A stretch of DNA of 22,401 nucleotides from Marvinbryantia sp964455335 (GCA_964455335.1 CAYVVW010000017.1:1-22401); one strand, 5' to 3'. Counted from the stretch's first letter, positions 1-8,094 are shown. Made by a program: numbers and translations. The notes: generated by a model from the letters alone, not told the origin.

Positions 1-2
1 CC

Positions 3-371
3 ATCTCGCCAAATACCAATCCGGCGGTCATTCGCCGCACAAGGGAGCGCGGTCTTGTCTCCATTCCGGGGGCGATGACTGCGACGGAAATCCTGACGGC
101 GCACGAGGCAGGCGCGGACTTTGTGAAGGTCTTTCCGATCGGGGAGTTTGGGCCTGGCTACCTCAAGGCACTTTGCGCGCCGCTTTCCCATATTCCGATG
201 ATTGCCGTCGGCGGGGTGCACGCGCAAAATGCCCTGGATTTTTACAAAGCGGGCGCGGTGGCGGTGGGCGTGGGCGGAAATCTCGCAAACCGCACATGGA
301 TCGCGCAAGGGGAATTTGGGAAAATCACAGAGGCGGCCAGGGAACTGGTCGGCGTTTTTGCAAATGTATAG
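3..371 (+). CDS. eda: KDPG/KHG aldolase (2-dehydro-3-deoxyphosphogluconate aldolase), 3' part
   Basis: The 5' end lies outside the window. The open frame runs from base 3 to a TAG at 369-371, giving 122 visible residues. It begins with ISPNTNPAVI, followed by GLVSIPGAMTATE, AGADFVKVFPIGEFGPGY and IPMIAVGGV, the order of blocks in class I KDPG aldolases. The Lys of DFVKVFP (residue 42 of the visible part) is the Schiff-base lysine by family knowledge. The enzyme splits 2-keto-3-deoxy-6-phosphogluconate into pyruvate and glyceraldehyde 3-phosphate in the cytoplasm. The related phosphogalactonate substrate is also possible. The kinase that would make its substrate starts 45 bp downstream, so the two are probably cotranscribed. 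The first Met in the visible part (75) is internal to the protein and is not the start. Confidence 0.9.
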   Translation: MSPNTNPAVIRRTRERGLVSIPGAMTATEILTAHEAGADFVKVFPIGEFGPGYLKALCAPLSHIPMIAVGGVHAQNALDFYKAGAVAVGVGGNLANRTWIAQGEFGKITEAARELVGVFANV

Positions 372-415
372 GATGAGAAACTGGCAGCGTGGGTTGCCAG
401 GATGAGGAGAAAACG

Positions 416-1447
416 ATGGGAAAGCAAGTGGTCACGTTTGGGGAAATTATGATGCGGCTCAATCCGCCGGGGTATTTGCGGTTTGTGCAAGCCGACACAT
501 TTGAGGCGACCTATGCGGGCGGTGAGGCAAATGTCGCGGTATCTCTGGCAAATTATGGGGTCGATGCGGCGTTTGTCTCAAAGATTCCCGCGCATGAGAT
601 CGGGCAGTGCGCGGTCAATGCGCTGCGCCGCTATGGGGTGGATGTCAGCAAGATCGTGCGGGGCGGGGATCGCCTGGGGATTTATTTTTGCGAAAAAGGC
701 GCGTCGCAGCGGGCGTCAAAAGTGATTTACGACAGGGCGTGTTCCGCAATCGCGCTGGCGTCGCCGGAGGAGTTTGACTGGGAGGCTATTTTCCAGGACG
801 CGCGCTGGTTTCACTTTACGGGCATCACGCCCGCGCTCGGGGGAGACTTGCCCGGCATCTGCCTTGCGGCGTGCAAGGCAGCAAAAGAAAGGGGCATCCC
901 GATTTCCTGTGATTTGAATTTCCGAAAAAAACTCTGGACATCCGAGCAGGCGGGAAAGACGATGGGAACGCTGATGCCCTATGTCGACGTGTGCATCGCA
1001 AATGAGGAGGATGCCAAGGATGTCTTTGGGATCGCGGCAAAGGGCAGCGACGTGGAAAGCGGGAAGCTGGATCGGGAGGGTTATGTGCAAGTCGCACGCG
1101 AACTGTCGCGGCGGTTTGGGTGCAAGAAAGTGGCCATCACCTTGCGCGGGTCGATTTCCGCGACGGAAAATGACTGGGCGGGCATGCTCTATGACGCGGG
1201 AGCGGACGACGCGCATTTTTCCACCACTTACCATATTCACATCGTGGATCGCGTCGGTGGCGGCGACAGCTTTGGGAGCGGCCTGATCTACGCCCTGCTG
1301 GGCGGGTATGACGACCAGAAGGCCATAGACTTTGCGGTGGCGGCATCCTGCCTCAAACACAGCGTGGAACACGATTTCAACCTCGTGTCGGTCGCGGAGG
1401 TCTCTGCCCTGGCGGCGGGGAACGCGTCCGGGCGCGTGCAGCGTTAG
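416..1447 (+). CDS. kdgK: 2-keto-3-deoxygluconate kinase-like sugar kinase (PfkB family)
   Basis: A 343-residue PfkB/ribokinase-type kinase. It opens with VVTFGEIMMRL and has the N-terminal GGEANVAVSLA sugar-binding block. Near the C-terminus the second PfkB signature appears as DRVGGGDSFGSG, whose Asp acts as catalytic base in the family. Phosphorylation of 2-keto-3-deoxygluconate to KDPG is the best call because the aldolase gene sits just upstream. 2-Keto-3-deoxygalactonate or another keto acid sugar cannot be excluded. I chose ATG 416 because AGGAG at 405-409 stands 6 nt before it. An upstream GTG at 389 would add 9 residues that do not look like family sequence. The product is cytoplasmic. 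Confidence 0.88.
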   Translation: MGKQVVTFGEIMMRLNPPGYLRFVQADTFEATYAGGEANVAVSLANYGVDAAFVSKIPAHEIGQCAVNALRRYGVDVSKIVRGGDRLGIYFCEKGASQRASKVIYDRACSAIALASPEEFDWEAIFQDARWFHFTGITPALGGDLPGICLAACKAAKERGIPISCDLNFRKKLWTSEQAGKTMGTLMPYVDVCIANEEDAKDVFGIAAKGSDVESGKLDREGYVQVARELSRRFGCKKVAITLRGSISATENDWAGMLYDAGADDAHFSTTYHIHIVDRVGGGDSFGSGLIYALLGGYDDQKAIDFAVAASCLKHSVEHDFNLVSVAEVSALAAGNASGRVQR

Positions 1448-1453
1448 GTATTT

Positions 1454-1474
1454 GGCACGATGGAACATCGTGCC
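1454..1474. terminator. perfect 9-bp hairpin after kdgK
   Basis: GGCACGATG and CATCGTGCC form a perfect 9-bp stem with a GAA loop, starting 7 nt after the kdgK stop. Only a short TTTCCT follows. It could be a weak terminator, an mRNA 3'-end stabiliser or part of an operator region. Confidence 0.5.
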
Positions 1475-1484
1475 TTTCCTCACC

Positions 1485-1500
1485 GACATGCAGGCATGTC
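1485..1500. promoter_or_regulatory. palindrome upstream of the sugar-transport genes (candidate operator)
   Basis: GACATGC-AG-GCATGTC is a perfect 7+7 inverted repeat with a 2-nt centre. It lies in the 211-bp gap between kdgK and the binding-protein gene. The centre is too tight for a good RNA hairpin, so a protein-binding site is an alternative. The rest of the gap (1501-1658) is AT-rich and ends in AAAGGAGG, the binding-protein RBS. I find no convincing -35/-10 pair there. Confidence 0.3.
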
Positions 1501-1658
1501 TTGGGAAAGGGCTTTCTATCCTGTCATCATAAATGGTTGAAAATGTTATTTTTTTGGTCGAAAATGATGACTTTACAAACGCAAGAATTGTTACAATATG
1601 CACATAAGTTTTTCGCGAAAGCGAAAATAATCAGCAAAATGCACAAAGGAGGCACTTT

Positions 1659-2936
1659 ATGAAAGCGAAGAAACTCGTAAGCGTGACGCTTGCGGCCGCG
1701 ATGGCGCTCACATCTGCAGGATTTGGGGCTGCGGCAGAAGAAGGGGAACAGAAATTGACGGTTTGGTGCTGGGATCCGGCATTCAACCTCAACGCCATGT
1801 ATGAGGCGGAGAAGATTTACCAGGCGGATCATCCGGATTTCACCCTCGAAGTCGTGGAGACGCCGTGGGAGGACATCCAGACCTTGCTGACCACTGCCGC
1901 AACGGCGGGCGATTTGTCAACGCTTCCGGATATTTTCCTGATGCAGGACAACGCGTTCCAGAAAAATGTCATCAGCTATCCGGACGCAATCGTGGACATC
2001 ACGGACCTTTTGGATCTCTCCGAGTTTGCGCCGGCAAAGACGGCTTACTCCGTCGTGGACGGCAGGAATTATGGCGTGCCGTTTGACAATGGCACGGTCA
2101 TCGGCGCATACCGCACCGACATCCTCGAGGAGGCCGGCCTTACCGTTGGGGATTTCACGGACATCACCTGGTCTCAATTTATCGAGCTTGGCAAACAGGT
2201 TCTGGAAAAAACGGGCAAGCCGCTCCTTTCCATGCAGGCCGGCGAGTCCGATCTCATCATGATTATGCTGCAGTCCGCGGGCGCGAGCCTCTTTGACGAG
2301 GAAGGCAATCCGGCGATTGTGGACAATGAGATCCTGATGCAGATCATGGAGATCTACAAAGAGCTTGTGACGTCGGGCGTCATGATCGAAGTCAACAACT
2401 GGGATGAGTACATCCAGACTTTGAATGCCAGCACCGTGGCGAGCACGATCAACGGCTGCTGGATCATGGCATCCATCCAGACGGCGGAGGATCAGTCCGG
2501 AAAATGGGCGATCACCAATATGCCGTCGTTAGACGGGGTGGAAGGCGCGACCAATTATTCCAACAATGGCGGTTCCAGCTGGGCGATCAGCGCGAATTGC
2601 AAAAATGTGGAATTGGCGACGGATTTCCTCGGCGCGACCTTTGGCGGCAGCGTGGAATTTTATGAGAACATCCTTCCGAGCGGCGCGCTTGCCACATGGC
2701 TTCCGGCCGGCGAGAGCACTGCCTACGAACAGGGTTCTGAGTTCTTTGGCGGCAATTCGGTCTACGCCCTGCTCACGGAATTTGCGGGCAAGACCCCGAG
2801 CAACAACACGGGCGTTTACTACTACGAGGCGCGCAACGCGGTCGCGACAGCCATCACCAACGTGATTGCCGGCGCGGACATTGCGTCCGAGCTGCAGGTG
2901 GCGCAGGACACCGTCGCATTTGCGATGGGCATGTAA
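1659..2936 (+). CDS. extracellular sugar-binding protein of an ABC transporter (SBP family 1)
   Basis: A 425-residue solute-binding protein of the CUT1 carbohydrate ABC family. It has an N-terminal signal peptide (MKAKKLVSVTLAAAMALTSA) and then a mature part beginning near KLTVWCWDPAFNLNAMYEA. YGVPFDNGTVIGAYRTDIL and INGCWIM fit the two-lobe sugar-binding fold. It would capture an oligosaccharide outside the cell and hand it to the two permeases encoded downstream. The start is set by AAAGGAGG six nt before ATG 1659. Most Firmicute SBPs are lipoproteins with a Cys right after the hydrophobic stretch. Here the corresponding place reads TSAGFGAAAEE with Phe22 and no Cys, so no lipid anchor is visible. 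The substrate cannot be read from sequence; the GH2 enzyme downstream suggests a beta-linked galactoside or similar. Confidence 0.9.
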   Translation: MKAKKLVSVTLAAAMALTSAGFGAAAEEGEQKLTVWCWDPAFNLNAMYEAEKIYQADHPDFTLEVVETPWEDIQTLLTTAATAGDLSTLPDIFLMQDNAFQKNVISYPDAIVDITDLLDLSEFAPAKTAYSVVDGRNYGVPFDNGTVIGAYRTDILEEAGLTVGDFTDITWSQFIELGKQVLEKTGKPLLSMQAGESDLIMIMLQSAGASLFDEEGNPAIVDNEILMQIMEIYKELVTSGVMIEVNNWDEYIQTLNASTVASTINGCWIMASIQTAEDQSGKWAITNMPSLDGVEGATNYSNNGGSSWAISANCKNVELATDFLGATFGGSVEFYENILPSGALATWLPAGESTAYEQGSEFFGGNSVYALLTEFAGKTPSNNTGVYYYEARNAVATAITNVIAGADIASELQVAQDTVAFAMGM

Positions 2937-2974
2937 GGGTGCCAGGGTAGGAAAAAGTGGGGCTTTGCATTTCC

Positions 2975-3004
2975 AGGGGAACGGATCTTTGCACCCGTTC
3001 CCCT
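2975..3004 (+). terminator. stem-loop between binding protein and permease genes
   Basis: AGGGGAACGG and CCGTTCCCCT form a perfect 10-bp stem around a 10-nt loop, 39 nt after the binding-protein stop. It is followed by ATTTCCT and then the assembly gap, so any further U-tract is hidden. Such hairpins behind SBP genes often act as partial terminators that keep binding protein in excess over permease. Confidence 0.65.
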
Positions 3005-3011
3005 ATTTCCT

Positions 3012-3021
3012 NNNNNNNNNN
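3012..3021. other. assembly gap (10 Ns)
   Basis: Ten N characters follow the stem-loop directly. The true length of missing sequence is unknown. The 102 bp between the gap and the permease start (3022-3123) hold no recognisable gene. A reading frame that appears to run across the gap is only a consequence of the Ns. Confidence 0.98.
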
Positions 3022-3123
3022 ACAAATACCGACCGAAGCGAAATGCAGGCCGCGAAGCACGAAACAATTCGTAAGGCATCTTTTTACGGTAACATCATAA
3101 AAAATAAAAAAGGGGGGATGGGC

Positions 3124-4020
3124 GTGAACCAGCCGAAAAAAAAGAAGATGTCTCTGAACAAAAAAATCAACCTGACCGGGTGGTTTTTTTTGGCCCCGGC
3201 TGCCATATTGATTGCGGTCATGTATTTTTGGCCGATGATCCAGACGCTGATACTTTCGTTCAAAAAAGGGATCGGCGCAAACATGGAGTGGGCGGGTCTT
3301 TACAATTACACGCGCATGTTTAAGGACAAGGTATTTTTGACCGCGCTGTGCAACAATTTTTTGTATTTGCTTATTCAAGTGCCGATCATGCTCATCTTGG
3401 CATTGATTTTGGCATCGATGCTCAACAACAAGGATTTGCGCTACAAGGGGCTGTTCCGCACGGCCATTTTTTTGCCCTGCGCGACATCCCTGGTTTCGTA
3501 TGCCATCATCTTTCGCTCCCTGTTTGCGGTGGACGGGTTTGTCAACAATGTGTTGCTGCACTTTGGCATCATCGACCAGGCCTATAATTTTTTGGGGCAC
3601 CCATTCAGCGCGCGCGCGGTGATCATCATCGCGCTGATTTGGAGGTGGACCGGGTACAACATGGTGTTTTACCTGGCGGGATTGCAAAACATCGAATACA
3701 ACGTGTATGAGGCGGCGCGGATCGACGGGGCGACCCCGTTCCAGTCGTTTTTCCGCATCACCATCCCGCTCTTAAAGCCGACCATTTTGCTCACGACGAT
3801 CATGTCCACAAATGGCACCTTGCAGCTGTTTGATGAGTCGGTCAATTTGACGAGCGGAGGCCCCGCGAACGCCACGATCACGATGTCGCATTACATCTAC
3901 AATATGTCGTTCCAAAACGTGCCAAATTTCGGCTACTCCGCGGCATTGTCGTATGTGATTCTGATCCTGGTTGCCATCCTCGCGTTCTTCCAGTTGAAAG
4001 TAGGTGACAAGCGTGAATAA
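3124..4020 (+). CDS. ABC sugar transporter permease 1 (MalF/LacF/MsmF type)
   Basis: An integral membrane protein of about 298 residues with a basic N-terminus (NQPKKKKMSLNKK) and a first membrane span at WFFLAPAAILIAVMYFWPM. The cytoplasmic EAA loop EAARIDGATPFQSFFRIT-IPLL contacts the ATPase in binding-protein-dependent permeases. About six spans fit the CUT1 family. GTG 3124 is preferred because AGGGGGG (3111-3117) stands 6 nt before it; ATG 3118 directly abuts that RBS, and ATG 3151 is a third option. It works with the second permease and the upstream binding protein. No ATPase gene is present; CUT1 systems of this type often share an MsmK/UgpC ATPase encoded elsewhere. Confidence 0.88.
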   Translation: MNQPKKKKMSLNKKINLTGWFFLAPAAILIAVMYFWPMIQTLILSFKKGIGANMEWAGLYNYTRMFKDKVFLTALCNNFLYLLIQVPIMLILALILASMLNNKDLRYKGLFRTAIFLPCATSLVSYAIIFRSLFAVDGFVNNVLLHFGIIDQAYNFLGHPFSARAVIIIALIWRWTGYNMVFYLAGLQNIEYNVYEAARIDGATPFQSFFRITIPLLKPTILLTTIMSTNGTLQLFDESVNLTSGGPANATITMSHYIYNMSFQNVPNFGYSAALSYVILILVAILAFFQLKVGDKRE

Positions 4021-4819
4021 GGGAAAAAAATTTGCAATGTACACGTTTTTGACCATCGTGTCCGTCATTTCCGTTTTTCCGTTGTATTGGATGGTCTGCT
4101 CGGCGACCAACCCCAGCGTGGAGGTCATACGCGGCAGGCTGATTCCGGGCACTTACCTGATTGAGAATATGAAAAGCCTGCTCGCCGGGCAAAACCTGGG
4201 TGCGGCCATGCTCAACTCGTTCAAATATTCCATCCTGCTGACGTTGCTCTCGCTGGTCGTTTGCTCCCTGGCGGGCTATGGTTTTGAGATTTACCACGAC
4301 AAGGGAAAAGATCTGGTCATGTCCATTATCCTCTTGGCGATGATGGTGCCTTTTGCGGCGATTTTGATTCCCCTGTTCCAGATGTTTTCCAAGGCAAAAT
4401 TGCTCAATACCACCCTCGGTTTCATTTTGCCGACGATCTCCACGCCATTTTTGATCATGATGTTCCGCCAGAGCGCGCGCTCTTTTCCGCATGACATCAT
4501 CGAAGCCGCCAGGCTGGACGGGTTGAATGAATTTCAGATTTTCTACAAGATGTTTTTCCCGACCATGCGCTCTACGTATGCGGCGGCGATGACGATCACG
4601 TTCATGAATGCGTGGAACAGCTACCTGTGGCCAAAAGTCATCATGACGAACGGCAAGAGCCTCACCATGCCAATGCTGGTGGCAAACCTGGTCGGCGGGT
4701 ACGTGACGGATTATGGGAAATTGATGCTGGCCGTTCTGTTCTGCTCGGCGCCGACCATTGTCGTATTCTTCGTCCTGCAAAAGAGCTTTGCGGAGGGCAT
4801 TACCGGCGCGGTCAAGTGA
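4013..4819 (+). CDS. ABC sugar transporter permease 2 (MalG/LacG/MsmG type)
   Basis: A 268-residue membrane protein with an N-terminal span (YTFLTIVSVISVFPLYWMV) and the EAA loop EAARLDGLNEFQIFYKMFFP, typical of the MalG half of CUT1 transporters. It ends in the usual short tail FAEGITGAVK. GTG 4013 is preferred, with AGGTGA 5 nt upstream. It then overlaps the first permease gene by 8 nt, which suggests translational coupling. GTG 4004 would add three residues. Together with the first permease it forms the membrane channel of the importer. Confidence 0.88.
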   Translation: MNKGKKFAMYTFLTIVSVISVFPLYWMVCSATNPSVEVIRGRLIPGTYLIENMKSLLAGQNLGAAMLNSFKYSILLTLLSLVVCSLAGYGFEIYHDKGKDLVMSIILLAMMVPFAAILIPLFQMFSKAKLLNTTLGFILPTISTPFLIMMFRQSARSFPHDIIEAARLDGLNEFQIFYKMFFPTMRSTYAAAMTITFMNAWNSYLWPKVIMTNGKSLTMPMLVANLVGGYVTDYGKLMLAVLFCSAPTIVVFFVLQKSFAEGITGAVK

Positions 4820-4903
4820 GGAGCGGAGCGCAACATCATGCTGTTTCGGGCGCGGTCAAGTGAGGAACGCGGCATCTGTCTTTTCGGGTGCGGCCAAAAG
4901 GCG
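4805..4903 (+). repeat. duplicated 3' end of the permease gene
   Basis: The last bases of the permease gene including its stop, GGCGCGGTCAAGTGAGGA (4805-4822), recur exactly at 4849-4866. A decayed third version follows at 4876-4903 (CTGTCTTTTCGGGTGCGGCC). The second and third copies also share a CTGT-TTTCGGG lead-in. The copies fill much of the 137-bp gap before the GH2 gene. No further gene is visible in that gap; the RBS for the GH2 gene (GAGGGGAGG) lies at its end. Confidence 0.75.
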
Positions 4904-4956
4904 CGGCAGTTCGGCGCACGTGTCGCCATCACAAAGAGGGGAGGCACTGTAACAAA

Positions 4957-7900
4957 ATGTTTGATTATGGGAAGCTGCGAGATCCGGAATTTTTTCGGGA
5001 GAATGTTTTGCCTGCGCACTCAGACCATGTGTGCTATCCGGATCTGGGCCGTATGCAAAGGGGCGAGAATCCCTATCGGTATTCGCTGAATGGCGTGTGG
5101 AAATTTTCTTACGCCAGAAATCTCACGGAATGTGTGCCGGGCTTTGAAAGCCCCGACGTGGATTGCAAGGGATGGGCGGACATCCGCGTTCCCGCGCACA
5201 TTCAGCTGGAGGGGTATGACATTCCGGCTTATGTCAACACGCAATACCCGTGGGATGGGCACGAGCAGATCTGGGCGGGGGAAATTCCAGAAAGGTTCAA
5301 CCCTGTCGCGAGCTATGTGAAGTATTTCCATGTGCCGGACGCCATGGCGGGCAAGCCGCTCTACATCTCTTTCCAGGGGGCGGAGAGCGCGCTGGCCGTG
5401 TGGCTCAACGGCCAATATGTCGGCTACGGCGAGGACAGTTTCACGCCGTCCGACTTTGATCTGACGCCATATCTGAAAGAGGGCGAAAACAAGCTGGCCG
5501 TGCAAGTGTTTAAGTGGACCAGCGGCAGCTGGACGGAGGATCAGGACTTCTACCGCTTCTCCGGGCTGTTCCGCGATGTCTACCTCTACACGCATGGCGA
5601 CGTGCACGTGCAAGATCTGCGCGTCGAGGCGCGGCTGGATGACACTTACGCAAATGCGGATCTCGTGGTCAAGACAAAGGGCTGCGGGAATGGCACGGTG
5701 CGACTGGCACTGTGCGAGAGCCGATTGGAAACATACCAGCTGGCGGATTTGCTGGAGCTGGGCAACCGCCCGACGGGCGGAAAGGTCCTTGCCCAGGCGG
5801 AATTTCCCATCGAAAATGGGGAGGGCGCCCTTACGCTTCCCGTGCGGGGCTTTCGCCTGTGGAGCGCGGAAGAGCCAAACCTCTACGAGCTGGTTCTGAC
5901 GGTGCGCGCGGCAAATGGGGAAGTCGCGGAGGCGATCTGCGAGGCGGTCGGGTTTCGCCGGTTTGAGCTGCGCGACCATGTGATGTGCATCAATGGGAAG
6001 CGCGTGGTCTTTCGCGGCATCAACCGCCACGAGTTCAGTTCCAAGACTGGACGCGTGCCGCAAAATGACGAGATTTTACTGGATCTGGTGACGATGAAGC
6101 GGCACAACATCAACGCCATCCGCACCAGCCACTACCCGAACGATTCGCGCATGTACAGGCTGTGCGATCGCCTGGGGCTTTACCTCATCGACGAGAACAA
6201 CATGGAGACCCACGGCACTTGGGATCCGCTCGTGCGCGGCGTGGGCGGCATGGATCTGGTCGTGCCGGGCGACCGTCCGCAGTGGGAACAGGCGATGCTC
6301 GACCGCGTAAACTCCACATACCAGCGGGACAAAAACCACCCGTCCATCCTGATTTGGTCGTGCGGGAACGAGTCCTTCGGAGGGCTTGTCATCAAGCGGA
6401 TGGCCGAGAAATTCCGCGCGTTGGACGACACGCGCCTCGTGCACTACGAGGGGGTGAACAGCGACCGCCGCTACAGCGAGACGAGCGACATCGAGAGCCA
6501 GATGTACACGCCGGTGGCCGCCATCCGCACCTTTTTGCAGAAAAACCGCGACAAGCCTTTCCTGTGCTGCGAATATGCGCACGCCATGGGAAATTCCCTC
6601 GGGGCGATGCACAAATATACCGATTTGGCCGAGGAGGAGCCGCTGTTCCAGGGCGGGTTTATCTGGGATTACGTGGATCAGTCTCTGTACAAAAAAGACC
6701 GCCGCGGGGAGTGGTTCCAGGCATATGGCGGCGATTTTGGCGAGCGCCCGACCGATTACAATTTCAGCGGAAATGGGATTGTCTACGGCGGCGACCGTGC
6801 CCCCTCGCCGAAAATGCGTGAGGTAAAGTACAACTACCAAAGCATTCGTGTGCGCGTGGAAAAAGACCATGTGCGCATCACAAACCGCAATCTTTTTGTG
6901 GGAACGGATGCCTATGGCTGCGTCGCGACGCTTGCGAAAGACGGAAAAGAGATTGCGCGCGTGCAGATGCAGACCGCTGTCGCGCCCCTGTCGGAAGAAG
7001 TGTGCGCGCTGCCATTTGAGGCGCGGGAGGAAGCGGGCGAATATGCGCTGACGGTTTCCTTCTATCTAAAGGAGGACACCCTGTGGGCAAAAGCGGGTCA
7101 CGAGGTGGCGTTCGGGCAGGGCGTGTACCGCGTGGAAGGGAAAAAACAGGCGCTGCCCAAAAAGCCTTTGCGCGTGGTAAAAGGGTTTTGGAACCTCGGC
7201 GTGCAGGGGGAGGACTTTGCGGTGCTGTTCTCCTACTTAAATGGGGGACTTTCCTCCTACCGCTACGCGGGGGTGGAACTTCTGGAGGCGATCCCGAAGC
7301 CAAACTTTTGGCGCGCGCCGACGGACAACGACTTGGGAAACCACATGCCGGCGCGCTATGCGCAGTGGAAGGCAGCAAGCCTGTACCTGACGCACAGAGA
7401 CCCGCAGACGAACGCGTGGGCGGAGCCGCTGGTTGCGCAAGAAGACGGCGCGGTCACCGTGACCTATACCTACCACATCCCGACGGCGCCAAGCGCCGCC
7501 TGCCAGGTGGCATACCGCGTGGAGGGCGACGGCACGGTGCGGGCGACCCTGACCTACGACCCCGTGGCGGAATTGGGCGACATGCCGGAATTTGGCATGC
7601 TGTTTCGGCTCAATGCGGATTATGACCAGCTGACCTGGTACGGCCTTGGCCCCGACGAGACGTATGTGGATCGGATGCGCGGCGCAAAGCTTGGCATCTA
7701 CCACAACGAGGTCAAGGACAACATGGCGCGCTACCTCGTGCCGCAGGAATGTGGGAACAAGGTGGGCGTGCGCTGGGCGAAAGTCTGCGACCGCAAAGGG
7801 CGCGGGATGCTGTTTGCGGGCGACGCGATGCATTTTAGCGCCTTGCCCTACACGCCGCACGAGCTGGAAAATGCCATGCACCCCTACGAACTGCCGCCCG

Positions 7901-8040
7901 CCAACTACACCGTCGTGCGCGCTTCTCTGCAGCAGATGGGCATCGCGGGCGACGACAGCTGGGGCGCGCGCACCCACCCGGAATACTTGCTGGACGCGAG
8001 CAGGCGGATGTGCTTTTCCTTCACATTTCGCGGGATCTGA
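4957..8040 (+). CDS. beta-galactosidase-type glycoside hydrolase, family GH2 (LacZ-like)
   Basis: A 1027-residue protein, the size of E. coli LacZ, with the full GH2 layout. The N-terminal jelly-roll (about 40-215) contains SLNGVWKF and the SFTPSDFDLT block. An Ig-like domain follows (about 220-335), then the TIM barrel (about 337-640) and the C-terminal Bgal_small_N region (from about 755) with PNFWRAPTDND. In the barrel, WSCGNESFG carries the acid/base Glu472 and CCEYAHAMGNS the nucleophile Glu539, matching Glu461 and Glu537 of E. coli LacZ. No signal peptide is visible, so it should cleave imported beta-galactosides in the cytoplasm. Other GH2 specificities are possible. ATG 4957 is preferred (MFDYGKLRDPEFF, a LacZ-like start) with GAGGGGAGG about 12 nt upstream. 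It is the last gene of the sugar locus. Confidence 0.92.
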   Translation: MFDYGKLRDPEFFRENVLPAHSDHVCYPDLGRMQRGENPYRYSLNGVWKFSYARNLTECVPGFESPDVDCKGWADIRVPAHIQLEGYDIPAYVNTQYPWDGHEQIWAGEIPERFNPVASYVKYFHVPDAMAGKPLYISFQGAESALAVWLNGQYVGYGEDSFTPSDFDLTPYLKEGENKLAVQVFKWTSGSWTEDQDFYRFSGLFRDVYLYTHGDVHVQDLRVEARLDDTYANADLVVKTKGCGNGTVRLALCESRLETYQLADLLELGNRPTGGKVLAQAEFPIENGEGALTLPVRGFRLWSAEEPNLYELVLTVRAANGEVAEAICEAVGFRRFELRDHVMCINGKRVVFRGINRHEFSSKTGRVPQNDEILLDLVTMKRHNINAIRTSHYPNDSRMYRLCDRLGLYLIDENNMETHGTWDPLVRGVGGMDLVVPGDRPQWEQAMLDRVNSTYQRDKNHPSILIWSCGNESFGGLVIKRMAEKFRALDDTRLVHYEGVNSDRRYSETSDIESQMYTPVAAIRTFLQKNRDKPFLCCEYAHAMGNSLGAMHKYTDLAEEEPLFQGGFIWDYVDQSLYKKDRRGEWFQAYGGDFGERPTDYNFSGNGIVYGGDRAPSPKMREVKYNYQSIRVRVEKDHVRITNRNLFVGTDAYGCVATLAKDGKEIARVQMQTAVAPLSEEVCALPFEAREEAGEYALTVSFYLKEDTLWAKAGHEVAFGQGVYRVEGKKQALPKKPLRVVKGFWNLGVQGEDFAVLFSYLNGGLSSYRYAGVELLEAIPKPNFWRAPTDNDLGNHMPARYAQWKAASLYLTHRDPQTNAWAEPLVAQEDGAVTVTYTYHIPTAPSAACQVAYRVEGDGTVRATLTYDPVAELGDMPEFGMLFRLNADYDQLTWYGLGPDETYVDRMRGAKLGIYHNEVKDNMARYLVPQECGNKVGVRWAKVCDRKGRGMLFAGDAMHFSALPYTPHELENAMHPYELPPANYTVVRASLQQMGIAGDDSWGARTHPEYLLDASRRMCFSFTFRGI

Positions 8041-8065
8041 TGGAAAAATTTGATAGAAAAAACTA

Positions 8066-8094
8066 TTGACAATTGCCATTGCAAGTATTATGCT
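8066..8094 (+). promoter_or_regulatory. sigma-A-type promoter for the metallopeptidase gene
   Basis: TTGACA (8066-8071), a 17-nt spacer and TATGCT (8089-8094) match the vegetative consensus closely. Transcription would start near 8101, leaving an untranslated leader of about 145 nt before ATG 8246. I see no known riboswitch core or clear hairpin in that leader. The site lies 26 bp after the GH2 stop and separates the sugar locus from the envelope cassette. Confidence 0.8.

Noticed and set aside
716..1603. 295-codon minus-strand frame opposite kdgK
   Set aside because: The + strand kinase is well supported; the antisense translation shows no family features.
2866..3123. Extension of permease 1 upstream through the gap
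   Set aside because: It would cross unknown bases and overlap the binding-protein gene. The membrane protein starts naturally at 3118-3151 with an RBS.
4805..4903. Direct repeats considered as target-site duplications of an insertion element
   Set aside because: There is no transposase, no terminal inverted repeat and only about 26 bp between the exact copies.
4888..4956. Earlier start for the GH2 enzyme
   Set aside because: The added residues are Arg/Gly/His-rich and come from the decayed repeat region. ATG 4957 gives a LacZ-like N-terminus and has an RBS.
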